From CAZONU01 sp965370045 (GTDB lineage Bacteria > Planctomycetota > SZUA-567 > JAKLDR01): 61,844 nucleotides of DNA. The notes under the pieces were generated by a model. It made no database searches and had not been told where the DNA came from. It was given only the letters and a program-made list of their open reading frames with translations. The translations under genes and the position numbers were made by a program. Shown piece after piece: positions 43,001-50,145 of this stretch (its first letter is position 1; every line of letters starts with the position of its first letter). The stretch spans positions 1 through 61,844 of the forward strand of contig CBDUSI010000008.1 of NCBI GenBank assembly GCA_965370045.1. Reading direction: 5' to 3'.

Positions 43001-45291
43001 AAACCCATCGCGGCCAGCTTCCTCGTGTCCGGGTCGAGCTTGAGCGCCGGCGCGACGCGGTCCCACAGCGCGGCCATGTCCGCGCCCAGGTCGATCTTCA
43101 CGTCGAACTCGGGCTCCTCGGTGTTGGCCCCCAGCACCTTCCCGTCCACGATCAGGTTCAACTGGCTGGGCGACTGCGGGGTCCTGGCGGTGAGCTTGAA
43201 GTTCGGCAGGTCCCACCTGGTGGTCTTGCCGCTCCGGCTTCCACGCAGGCTGGTGACCAGCTTTACCTCCAGCGGGTCGGGCTTGCCGGCGGCGCGCCTG
43301 GTGCGCAGCTCGACCGTCAGGGCGATGAGGTCGCCAGCGCCGTCGGCCGAGGCGGTCAGCGTCAGGTCCTCATTGAGCGCGGGCAGCCCGGGCATCACCT
43401 TCGCGTAGCGATCGGCAAACTGCTTGAGATTGGCGTCGACCACCAGCTTGCCCCTGGCCTGGGCGTTCTTGCCGCCCGCGGCGGGCACGAACTCGCCGCC
43501 GGTCAGGCGGATCGTGCCGGCGGCGGAGCTTCCGGACGCCGAGAAACCGACCTTCTTCAGGACCAGGCTCGCGGGGTCCAGTGCCAGCTGGCCGTCAACG
43601 GTGAAGTCTATGTTCTCCTCGGGAAGTTGCTTGCCGTCGGTGTAGCTCGGCGGGACCAACACATTGCTGGCTCTCAGCGTTATCTTGGTCTCGAGGTCCC
43701 CGGCGGTGCCCGCGGCCGCCACGGCGAACTCCAGCGCGCCCTTGACCCGGTCCTTGGCCTTGAATATCCGGCCGACCTCCCCGCCGGTCAGCTTGCCGAG
43801 GTCCGCCTTTATCCCGAAGTCCAGCTTGATCTTCTCGGTCGCAGCGGCCGCGGTGCTCCGGCCGGACAGGGCCGGCAGCCCGCGGACCACCAGGCTGCCG
43901 CCGGCCTTCTCGCACAAGGGGCTCTCGATGTCGAGGACCAGGTCCGCGTCGCCCTTGGCCAGGTCCGCGCTGCCGCTGAGCGTGAGCTTGGCGCCCAGGC
44001 CGGGCACGGGCTTCTCGTGAATGCCCAGGGAAACCGCGTCGAGCTGGGGCACGTCCAGCACGCAGGACAGCGTAATGAGGTCCGGAGAGTCCGCGGCCAG
44101 ATTGATGTCCAGGGAGACGTTCTTGCCCGGTGCCGGCAGGCCCAGGTGCTTGGCCAGGGCCGAGGGGTCCAGGTTTTGGATCGACACGCTGACCATCTCG
44201 CCGGAAAGCCGTTTGAAGCCGAAGCCCAGCAGCGTCTTCTTCCCGGGGTCGATCTCGAAATCCGGGCTGCCGGCGAGTTTCACCTCGCCCGGGCCGCCGG
44301 CCGCCGGGGCAGCCATGGTCAGCTCGCAGCTGAGCTTGCCGGCCAGCGCGGGCACGTCGAAGTCGTCGATCCTGGCCGTGAGGTTCAGCTCCTGCACCCG
44401 GCTGGAGGCTTTCTTGAAGCGGTCGTCGAACTCCAGCGCGCCGTTCTTGACGGTCAGCTTAACGTTCACCTTCTCAATGGGCCCCAGTGGCCCGGAGGAG
44501 TCGTCCTCGTCCTTCTTCCTGCCCCCCTTTTTCTTCTTGGCGCCTTTCTTCTTCCTCCCGCCCTTCAGGAGGTCATCGATGTTGGTGGCGCCGCGGGTCT
44601 CCTCGCGCTCCAGGAAGACGATCGGCTCCTCCAGCGTCACCGAGCACTCCAGGTCGGTGAGGCCGGACAGCAGCAGTCGCCAGACGTCCACGCGGATGTC
44701 GACCTTCTTGACGGTCAGGAACTGGCGGCCGGGGGTGAAGCCCTCCTTGTTGGCCACGGTCAGGTCGGTGATTTTGAGACCCTCGAATATCTCCAGCTTT
44801 ACGCCGCCGATCTCCACGTCGCGGCGGAGCTGCTCCTCGAGGTTCTCCTTGATGGTCTGCTTGACGCGCGCCTCGCTGAGGATGAAGGGTACCAGCACGG
44901 CGAGGAGCACCAGCAGCAGCACGAAGCTCCCGACGGCGTAGAAGGCCAGCCGCAGCAGGCGGCGCCACAGGGGGCGCTTCTTCTTGACGGCGGGGAGCCC
45001 GCTGACGGTGGCCAACTCCAGGTTGATCTCGGTGGTGCCCACCCGGAGCACCGCGCCGGGAACCAGCTCCGCGCGGCGGGCCACCGGCTTGCCGTCGAGG
45101 AACACCTCGCAGCCGGGCGAGATGGGTTCGACCACCGGGGGCTTCTTCGCCCGGATAACGATGCGGGCGTGATGGCTGGCGACTTTGGGTCCCTCGGCGC
45201 GCACCGGACAGTCCGGAGAGCTGCCGATGAGTATTTCCTTGCCGGCCAGGGGGACGTTGCCTGAGGGAGTCAGCAGTCGGTAGTCAGGCAT
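40054..45291 (-). CDS. Giant FHA-domain, single-TM, AsmA-like protein
   Basis: A 1745-residue protein. Residues 1-95 are an FHA domain (LIGSSPDCPV, VASHHARIVI, then GCEVFLDGKPV), which normally reads phosphothreonine. A basic stretch and one TM (about 114-138) follow. Next comes a very long region of AsmA/TamB-like architecture: ARVKQTIKENLEEQLRRDVE and GGVKLEIFEGLKITDLTVAN at its start, many repeated beta strands, and near the C-end MALKNVDVNQGVSGAL, GTVAWSGTG and GNGSLKIKDGKANN, as in AsmA_2. A Lys/Pro tract (about 1610-1650) precedes a small C-terminal beta domain. AsmA-like proteins bridge the two membranes and move lipids; FHA control of one is inference. GGAGGAAGGA precedes the ATG. Confidence 0.85.
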   Translation of the reverse strand: MPDYRLLTPSGNVPLAGKEILIGSSPDCPVRAEGPKVASHHARIVIRAKKPPVVEPISPGCEVFLDGKPVARRAELVPGAVLRVGTTEINLELATVSGLPAVKKKRPLWRRLLRLAFYAVGSFVLLLVLLAVLVPFILSEARVKQTIKENLEEQLRRDVEIGGVKLEIFEGLKITDLTVANKEGFTPGRQFLTVKKVDIRVDVWRLLLSGLTDLECSVTLEEPIVFLEREETRGATNIDDLLKGGRKKKGAKKKKGGRKKDEDDSSGPLGPIEKVNVKLTVKNGALEFDDRFKKASSRVQELNLTARIDDFDVPALAGKLSCELTMAAPAAGGPGEVKLAGSPDFEIDPGKKTLLGFGFKRLSGEMVSVSIQNLDPSALAKHLGLPAPGKNVSLDINLAADSPDLITLSCVLDVPQLDAVSLGIHEKPVPGLGAKLTLSGSADLAKGDADLVLDIESPLCEKAGGSLVVRGLPALSGRSTAAAATEKIKLDFGIKADLGKLTGGEVGRIFKAKDRVKGALEFAVAAAGTAGDLETKITLRASNVLVPPSYTDGKQLPEENIDFTVDGQLALDPASLVLKKVGFSASGSSAAGTIRLTGGEFVPAAGGKNAQARGKLVVDANLKQFADRYAKVMPGLPALNEDLTLTASADGAGDLIALTVELRTRRAAGKPDPLEVKLVTSLRGSRSGKTTRWDLPNFKLTARTPQSPSQLNLIVDGKVLGANTEEPEFDVKIDLGADMAALWDRVAPALKLDPDTRKLAAMGFAGTVSIDKGRVKGSPQKFTSALKVEITGLRITGPDLPEKGVSDANVELVANLDVETEKKSLEARAVKLTSSFCNLELSGKVSDYGRMLGTYRLSLNVPDAGKTTALLAGFGWFPADLKLEGNAVAALNANTALGTVDIEQCIVDTNLAKVKITGGLKGFHLVEVPTADGKGKALDLKLKNPSGSLVLEECSADVSVIGKLRKVFGGIPKDLEGSGPVRLTGRLTSTSDKEFGVELALDATGAAIAFADLVDKPARTPATVKLVGSWKPEDRKKSRKKSLEMSSLAVRFGPLKLSGSGNADVRLAKKLAAGGAGKGQSETTIDVGKVEVRLSIPEFEPEEVRRLVPALKKFKFDGRLKLGELSAAGDLKAILESEKDLFTGRLAGLTFKVRAELKDIGVEFEELPNMRLRATGVVTAGTRLAVIKRLTVGVVNKKNKHESKLAIKTGKVTSTKKDSPLLADLGRLAAVVELHSPEVRVEEILAAMEVPEEKGAGKPKPGPAKRPAAGGAKKKTPGDEKPYEFLKGYRLKGSLQVDRVTYDKYALMDLAGKIALEDNVFAVTEFTAKAYTGEAVGSVRADLNHPDIAHRGEMALKNVDVNQGVSGALGYKDIFHGKATGTVAWSGTGFETSKIKAWKGNGSLKIKDGKANNLDKFPIFGSSVGALAKFFGGKAVREIYGKEHAIDPTEIRLTLAMEGDRPMVKFSNLKLRTVSKDPLAMGFLGGFAVLANAKGDRKLARKSHLIFYRLPDHWLDRARAEEIAKAGRLLPKGVRKYYSEKKVRKDVRKVFTSVAKKGDFYLTFKGTIAKPTPRSPKGLDDIFKKIGKVIAKASAKASVDYGIGKLTGREPKPEPKPEPKPDPKPDPKPDPKPDPKPKPKPKPKPKPKSEPAANRIVVKKWSTGGNLFKPKIKIKARVHGANVAKLRLYAILRGGAAKKLKSRSCKDGGTVSIDSSYTRGVTEALELRLFDAANKVIAKERRAAR
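40346..40464. repeat. 12-base tandem repeat coding for a Lys-Pro tract
   Basis: About ten imperfect units, based on GGCTTGGGGTCG and its variants, encode KPDP, KPEP and KPKP steps on the minus strand. It is a coding low-complexity tract, likely a stiff periplasm-spanning spacer, and its length may vary between strains. Confidence 0.85.
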
Positions 45292-45397
45292 TCCTTCCTC
45301 CGGGGCGATGAATGACGTAGGCCTCCCGCTGCCAGTATTACCGCGGCGGGCGGCCGAATCAAGAGACGGGGATGGCCGCCGGACCCTTCACTCTTCT

Positions 45398-45403
45398 ATT
45401 ATA
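45398..45403 (-). promoter_or_regulatory. -10 box for the FHA/AsmA-like gene
   Basis: A perfect TATAAT on the minus strand. Transcription would begin near 45391, leaving a leader of about 100 bases. No good -35 is visible, so an activator or other sigma factor may be needed. Confidence 0.4.
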
Positions 45404-45438
45404 CATGCCCCGGCGCCAGATGGGCCGCTGTCTCCACG

Positions 45439-45468
45439 AAAAAGCCCCCGGCTGGTCCGCCGGGGGCT
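45439..45468 (-). terminator. Intrinsic terminator of hisB
   Basis: On the minus strand, AGCCCCCGGC (45468-45459) pairs with GCCGGGGGCT (45452-45443) around a six-base loop, followed by TTTTT ending at 45439. This is a strong rho-independent terminator 25 bases after the hisB stop, placed just before the promoter of the next minus-strand gene. Confidence 0.9.
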
Positions 45469-45492
45469 GATTTCATGTAGGATACGGCCGGG

Positions 45493-46107
45493 CTATAGCC
45501 TGCCCTTGGTCGAGGGCACTCCGCGCTCGCGGGGGTCGGGCGCAGCAGCCGCGCGCAGCGCGCGGCCCAGCGCCTTGAAGGCCGCTTCGAAGACGTGGTG
45601 CTTGTTCTTGCCGCGGACCACCTCGATGTGCAGGGTCATCCTGGCATTGTCAGTCAATGCGCGGAGGAACTCCTCGACGAGCTCGAAGTCGAAGCTGCCC
45701 ACCCGGCCCTTGGCCGGCAGGCCGGCGGTGAAGAGGTAAGCGCGGCCGGAGAGGTCCAGCGCTGCCTCGGCCAGGGCCTCGTCCATGGGCACCCGCGCCC
45801 AGCCGTAGCGGGAGACGCCCCTCTTCTTCCCGAGGGCCTCGGCCAGCGCGCGGCCCAAGACGATGCCGGCGTCCTCGACCAGGTGGTGGTCGTCCACCTG
45901 GCGGTCGCCCCGCCCGACCAGCTTCAGATCCCAGGCGGCGTGGCGGGCCAGCAGCTCCAGCATGTGGTCGAAGAAGCCGATGCCGGTCTTGACCTCGACT
46001 TTGCCGCGGCCGTCAACGTTCAGCCGGACGGAGATGCTGGTCTCGCGGGTCTTGCGGCGCAGGCTCTTCCTGCGCGGGGCCGCCTTTCCCTTCTTCTTCT
46101 TGGCCAT
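45493..46107 (-). CDS. hisB: Imidazoleglycerol-phosphate dehydratase
   Basis: A 204-residue monofunctional HisB (dehydratase only; no HAD phosphatase domain). Metal and substrate motifs GFFDHMLELLARHA, VDDHHLVEDAGI and KNKHHVFEAAFKALG are intact. The first 20 or so residues are a very basic extension (MAKKKKGKAAPRRK), longer than usual. The ATG at 46107 follows GAGAGGAGTGAG; an upstream in-frame start at 46161 lacks this. Divergent from hisD-hisC, 126 bases away. Confidence 0.95.
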   Translation of the reverse strand: MAKKKKGKAAPRRKSLRRKTRETSISVRLNVDGRGKVEVKTGIGFFDHMLELLARHAAWDLKLVGRGDRQVDDHHLVEDAGIVLGRALAEALGKKRGVSRYGWARVPMDEALAEAALDLSGRAYLFTAGLPAKGRVGSFDFELVEEFLRALTDNARMTLHIEVVRGKNKHHVFEAAFKALGRALRAAAAPDPRERGVPSTKGRL

Positions 46108-46131
46108 CTGCTCACTCCTCTCGCGCGGCGG

Positions 46132-46137
46132 AGTATA
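46132..46137 (-). promoter_or_regulatory. -10 box of hisB
   Basis: TATACT on the minus strand, about 24 bases before the hisB ATG. The -35 region is poor. The element faces away from the hisD promoter at 46181-46208, so one regulator in the 126-base gap could control both. Confidence 0.35.
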
Positions 46138-46180
46138 CCCGAAAAGCTCGGGGGCCGCCACATATTTCGCCGGCGGCGTC

Positions 46181-46208
46181 TTGCCTCGCCGGCCGCGGTC
46201 GCTATGAT
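46181..46208 (+). promoter_or_regulatory. Promoter of hisD-hisC
   Basis: TTGCCT (46181-46186), 16 bases, TATGAT (46203-46208). The start near 46215 leaves a short leader holding AAAGGAG and the GTG of hisD. Confidence 0.55.
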
Positions 46209-46233
46209 GGTCCGGGTCGCGAAAGGAGACGTT

Positions 46234-47583
46234 GTGCTCAGGACACTCAAAGCCGGAAGCCCTGCCGCCAGGAAGGCGCTGGCGCGGATCCGGGGTCGCC
46301 TGGAAAGCGCCGCCCGGAAGATGAACGCCGCCGCGCGCAAGGTGTCAAAGCGCGCCTTCGGCAGGCCGCTGGCCCCCGAGGACGCGGTCCGCAAGATAAT
46401 TGCCGACGTCCGCGCGAGGGGCGATGCCGCGCTGATCAGGTACGAGCGGCTCTTCGACGGCTGCCGTCTAACCCCGAGAAAGCTGCGCGTATCAGCTTCC
46501 GAGCTCCGGCGCGCCCGCAAGGGTCTGTACCTCGACATCCGCCACGCCCTGCTGGAGGCAGCGCATCGCATACGGGTCTACCAGGAGCACGTGGCCCTCC
46601 CCGAGAGCGTCCTCATGCGCGGTCCCGGCGAGGAGCTCGGCCTGCGGGTTGTGCCCCTCAGGCGCGTGGGACTGTACGTGCCCGGCGGCACCGCCGCCTA
46701 TCCCTCGAGCGTCCTGATGAACGCCATCCCCGCCCAGGCCGCGGGGGTCGAGGAGATAGTCGTCTCCTCGCCGCCGGACGCCGCCGGCGAGGTCAACCCC
46801 CTGGTGCTGGCCGCCTGCGCGGAGCTGGGAATCTCCGAGGTCTGGAAGCTGGGCGGCGCCCAGGCAATCGCGGCCATGGCCTACGGCACGAAGACGCTGG
46901 CGCCCGTCGACAAGATCGCCGGGCCCGGGAACCTCTTCGTCACCCTGGCCAAGAACATGGTCTACGGGCAGGTGGACCTGGACATGCCCGCCGGACCCAG
47001 CGAGGTCTGCGTGGTGGCCGACAGCTCCGCGAAGCCCGCCGAGATCGCCGCCGATCTCTTGAGCCAGGCCGAGCACGACCCGCTGGCCAGCTGCGTGCTG
47101 GTCACCGACTCCCGCCGCCTGGCTGGCGCGACCGTCAAGGAGGTCAAGCGCCAGCTCGCCGAACTGCCGCGCGCCAAGACGGCAGCCGCAGCCGTGAAGA
47201 ACTGGGGGCTGGTGCTGGTAGTAAGTCGCATCGAAAAGGCCGCCGAAGTAGTCAACGAGCTGGCCCCCGAGCACCTGGAGGTGATCTGCCGCAAGCCGGC
47301 ACGCGTCGTTGACCGCGTCCGCGCGGCGGGGACCGTCTTCATCGGGCGTTTCAGTCCGGAGCCGATCGGTGATTACGTCGCCGGCCCCAGCCACACGCTG
47401 CCCACCGGCGGGGCGGCGCGGGTGTTCTCGGGCCTGTCGGCGGCCAGCTTCTGCCGGACGATGGCCACGGTCCAGCTGTCCCGGGCGGCTTTCAAGCGCC
47501 TGGCGCCCTCGGCGGTGACTCTCGCGCGCGCCGAGGGGCTGGAGGCCCACGCCCGCTCGGTCGAAGCCCGCAAGGGGAAGTGA
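46234..47583 (+). CDS. hisD: Histidinol dehydrogenase
   Basis: A 449-residue zinc enzyme that makes the last two oxidations of histidine synthesis. YVPGGTAAYPSSVLMNAIPA, GGAQAIAAMAYGT, IAGPGNLFVTLAK, AGPSEVCVVAD, DLLSQAEHDP and GPSHTLPTGGAARVFSGL (zinc/substrate His) are all present. GTG 46234 follows AAAGGAG six bases before; upstream in-frame ATG codons lack such a site. One base separates its stop from hisC. Confidence 0.96.
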   Translation: MLRTLKAGSPAARKALARIRGRLESAARKMNAAARKVSKRAFGRPLAPEDAVRKIIADVRARGDAALIRYERLFDGCRLTPRKLRVSASELRRARKGLYLDIRHALLEAAHRIRVYQEHVALPESVLMRGPGEELGLRVVPLRRVGLYVPGGTAAYPSSVLMNAIPAQAAGVEEIVVSSPPDAAGEVNPLVLAACAELGISEVWKLGGAQAIAAMAYGTKTLAPVDKIAGPGNLFVTLAKNMVYGQVDLDMPAGPSEVCVVADSSAKPAEIAADLLSQAEHDPLASCVLVTDSRRLAGATVKEVKRQLAELPRAKTAAAAVKNWGLVLVVSRIEKAAEVVNELAPEHLEVICRKPARVVDRVRAAGTVFIGRFSPEPIGDYVAGPSHTLPTGGAARVFSGLSAASFCRTMATVQLSRAAFKRLAPSAVTLARAEGLEAHARSVEARKGK

Positions 47584-47584
47584 G

Positions 47585-48664
47585 ATGGCCGCCCGCCGCC
47601 CCAAGCCGCGCCCCTCGGTCGCCAGGATGTCCGCCTACGTGCCCGGCGAGCAACCGCAGCCGTCAGAGATGGGCAAGCTGACGAAGCTCAACACCAACGA
47701 GAACCCCTACCCTCCGAGCGCGAAAGTCGCCGCCGCGGTCAGGCGCGCGGCGAAATCCCTGCGCATCTACCCCGACCCCGGGCAGGGGGAGCTCCGCAAG
47801 CTGGCCGGCAAGGTCTACGGCTTCGGGCCCGAGTGCGTCATGGGCGCCAACGGCTCGGACGAGCTCCTGGCGCTGGTGGCCCGCGCCTTCGTGCCCGAGC
47901 GCGGGCGGATCATGACCATGCGGCCGACCTATCTCGTCTACGAGACCGTCGCCGCCGGGCTGGGCGCCAAGCTGGTCGAGGTGCCCTTCACCCGCGAGTA
48001 CGGCCTGCCGGCCACTCTTGCCAGGAAGAAGGCCGACGTTTTTTACCTGGCCAACCCCAACTCTCCCACCGGCACAGCGGTCTGGCCCGACGAGGTCGAG
48101 GCCTTCGCCAGGAAGTTCCGCGGCCTGGTGGTGGTGGACGAGGCCTACGCCGACTTCGCGCGCTTCAACGGCCTGAAGCTGGCCCGCAAGCTGCCCAACG
48201 TCCTGGTGCTGCGCACCATGAGCAAGAGCTTCTCGCTGGCCGGCCTGCGCCTGGGGCTGGCCTTCGGGTCGAAGGCGGTGATCGCGACGCTGATGAAGCT
48301 CAAGGACTCCTACAACCTCAGCGGCCTGCAGCTGGCCGCGGCGACGGCCGCGCTCTCGGACATGGCCCACGTCCGCCGGAACGTGAAGCGCATAGTCAGG
48401 ACCCGCGAGCGGCTGATTCGCGAGCTGGTCGCCCGTGGGTTCCTGGTGCTGCCCAGCGAGTCGAACTTCGTGATGTTCCACCTCGGCCGCCGGCTCTCCC
48501 GCAAGCTGGGCGCCGGCCCCGGCGCGGTCAAAGCTCTCCGCCGGCGCGGGGTGCTGGTCCGCCACTACCCCGGCGCGGGCCTGCGCGACGCCCTGCGGAT
48601 CACCGTGGGCACCGAGAAGGAGATAGATAAGTTCCTCTCGGCGCTGGACATAGCGGCGAAATAG
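47585..48664 (+). CDS. hisC: Histidinol-phosphate aminotransferase
   Basis: A 359-residue PLP enzyme. NTNENPYPPS, NGSDELL, YLANPNSPTGT, VVVDEAYADFA, and the PLP lysine in TMSKSFSLAGLRLGLAFG identify HisC (fold type I). ATG 47585 lies one base after the hisD stop. A weak stem-loop follows the stop. With hisD it forms a two-gene unit separate from hisB and hisI. Confidence 0.96.
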   Translation: MAARRPKPRPSVARMSAYVPGEQPQPSEMGKLTKLNTNENPYPPSAKVAAAVRRAAKSLRIYPDPGQGELRKLAGKVYGFGPECVMGANGSDELLALVARAFVPERGRIMTMRPTYLVYETVAAGLGAKLVEVPFTREYGLPATLARKKADVFYLANPNSPTGTAVWPDEVEAFARKFRGLVVVDEAYADFARFNGLKLARKLPNVLVLRTMSKSFSLAGLRLGLAFGSKAVIATLMKLKDSYNLSGLQLAAATAALSDMAHVRRNVKRIVRTRERLIRELVARGFLVLPSESNFVMFHLGRRLSRKLGAGPGAVKALRRRGVLVRHYPGAGLRDALRITVGTEKEIDKFLSALDIAAK

Positions 48665-48675
48665 GCTGATTCCCT

Positions 48676-48692
48676 AAAGTCCTCCGGGCTTT
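48676..48692 (+). terminator. Weak stem-loop after hisC
   Basis: AAAGTCC and GGGCTTT can form a 7-bp stem (one G-U pair) with loop TCC, ending in TTT. It may be a weak terminator for hisDC. Confidence 0.3.
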
Positions 48693-48736
48693 ACGTCCGA
48701 TAATACTATCGAGAGATGTTCCAGGAGATGCCACCT

Positions 48737-48970
48737 ATGGCGCTTGAAGGTATCAGAGTTCACTGGACGCTGGAGGGCGACCGGCGGCGGCGGCGACAGC
48801 CCTCCAAAGATGAAGAAAAGAAAAAGCGTTTCGACGCCGCGCTCAACGAGAAGCTGGGAGAGGGTTCTCCTCCCGAAGAACCAGCCAGGCCGAAGAAGAA
48901 TCCTTCTTCCGATCCAGAGGCCGGCTCCGAAGAGATCGCCGAGTCCAAGCGCCTCGATATCGTCGTCTGA
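48737..48970 (+). CDS. Small charged protein of unknown function
   Basis: A 77-residue protein with no match I recognise. The first part (ALEGIRVHWTLEGDRRRRR) could form one strand. The rest is highly charged and Pro/Glu/Lys-rich (EEKKKRFDAALNEKLGEGS), and probably disordered. AGGAG lies nine bases before ATG 48737; an in-frame ATG at 48716 lacks such a site. It ends eight bases before the convergent gene's stop. The ribosome site and regular codon use support it as real. Confidence 0.55.
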   Translation: MALEGIRVHWTLEGDRRRRRQPSKDEEKKKRFDAALNEKLGEGSPPEEPARPKKNPSSDPEAGSEEIAESKRLDIVV

Positions 48971-48978
48971 GGACGCGC

Positions 48979-50145
48979 CTACTTCTTTCCGCCACTCTGG
49001 GGCTTGGCGTTCTCCTCCGGCGGCGGAGCGCCCAGCAACTCGCTGATCAGCTGGGCAATGCGCACCACGCCGAGGACCGGGCGGTCGGTGGACTCGGCCG
49101 GCGGAGGGGCGACCTTGGCCCTGCCCCTCTTCCCGCGCGGCCGCGGCGGGGAGAGCTCAATGACCGCCACGTCGGCGCACTCCCGCTGCATCACCGTCAG
49201 CGCGCCGCGCAGCGTGGCGCTGTCGGCCAAGCGCGGCACCGGCCGGGCCAGCGCGCCCACCGCCTTGCCCTGGGCGCCCTCAGCCAGCAAGTCAAAGAGG
49301 CGCACGTAGCCGACCACGTCGCTGGAAGAAAGCCCGCCGCCCTCGGCCGCGCCCGCCGGGGCGACCACCAGCGCCAGCCGGCTGCGGGCCCTGGTCATGC
49401 GCGCCAGCACCGTCCCGGCGCTCTCGGCGGCCGAGACAGTGAGGGTCCGCACCGTGGGCGCCTGGGCCTGCTCGTCGGGGTCGGTGCCATCGTCAATCGC
49501 CAAGTCGCGGGCCAGGTGGGCCACGGCGCGACCGCCCACCCGCAGGACGTTGCGCGCCAGGCGCTCCTGCTCGATGGTCAGCTCGCCGGTCTCCCGTCCG
49601 TGGGAGAGCAGCCGGTCGAGGATGTTCTTGCTCAGGCGGGGCAATCCCAGACCGGCCTGGGGGCCGCCGCCGCCGGAGAACAGCGCGGAGATGGGCTTGA
49701 AGACGAAGATGAGCGGGTAGAGCAGGAACTTGGTGGCGGCCAGACCCCAGGCGGCCCAGTAACTGGTCCGCTCGGCGTAGCGGCGCACGAAGTTCTTGGT
49801 GAGCACCTCGGACATGAACAGCGGCAGGGTCAGCGTCGCGGCGGCGGCGACCTCGGGGCCTCGCCACCAGCCGCGCCCGGGCATCAGCCCGGCGTTCTCG
49901 TAGAACCCGGTGACCAGCGCGGTGATCAGGTAAACCGCCAAGTTTTGGCCCGTCAGGAAGGTTATCAGCAGGCCCGTGGGATCGCGAAGCAGCCAGGCCA
50001 GCAGGCGCGCGGAGCGCTCTCCGGCGTGCTGGCGCCGGCGCAGGCGGAAGCGGTTCAGGGTGTAGAGACCCATCTCCGAGCCGGTGTAGAAGGTCAGCAT
50101 GGCCAGGGCCAGGACGATGAGGAAGGCGTAGGCCAGGTAGATCAC
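48979..50145 (-). CDS. CNNM (DUF21) membrane protein with degenerate CBS region
   Basis: A 388-residue protein. The N-terminal CNNM domain has three to four TM helices (LAYAFLIVLALAMLTFYTGSEMG, then DPTGLLITFLTGQNLAVYLI and LPLFMSEVLTKNFV). The cytosolic part aligns loosely with a CBS pair (VRTLTVSAAESAGTVLARM, VVGYVRLFDLL), but the CBS strands are weak and no CorC_HlyC domain follows. It overlaps the upstream paralogue by four bases (ATGA), so the two may form a heteromer. CNNM proteins export Mg2+ or act in ion homeostasis. Confidence 0.8.
   Translation of the reverse strand: MIYLAYAFLIVLALAMLTFYTGSEMGLYTLNRFRLRRRQHAGERSARLLAWLLRDPTGLLITFLTGQNLAVYLITALVTGFYENAGLMPGRGWWRGPEVAAAATLTLPLFMSEVLTKNFVRRYAERTSYWAAWGLAATKFLLYPLIFVFKPISALFSGGGGPQAGLGLPRLSKNILDRLLSHGRETGELTIEQERLARNVLRVGGRAVAHLARDLAIDDGTDPDEQAQAPTVRTLTVSAAESAGTVLARMTRARSRLALVVAPAGAAEGGGLSSSDVVGYVRLFDLLAEGAQGKAVGALARPVPRLADSATLRGALTVMQRECADVAVIELSPPRPRGKRGRAKVAPPPAESTDRPVLGVVRIAQLISELLGAPPPEENAKPQSGGKK

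Noticed and set aside
42520..45264. A 914-codon open frame on the plus strand
   Set aside because: It is the antisense shadow of the FHA/AsmA-like gene, in high-GC DNA where antisense frames stay open. It has no ribosome site and a His/Gly/Leu/Gln-biased, motif-free product.
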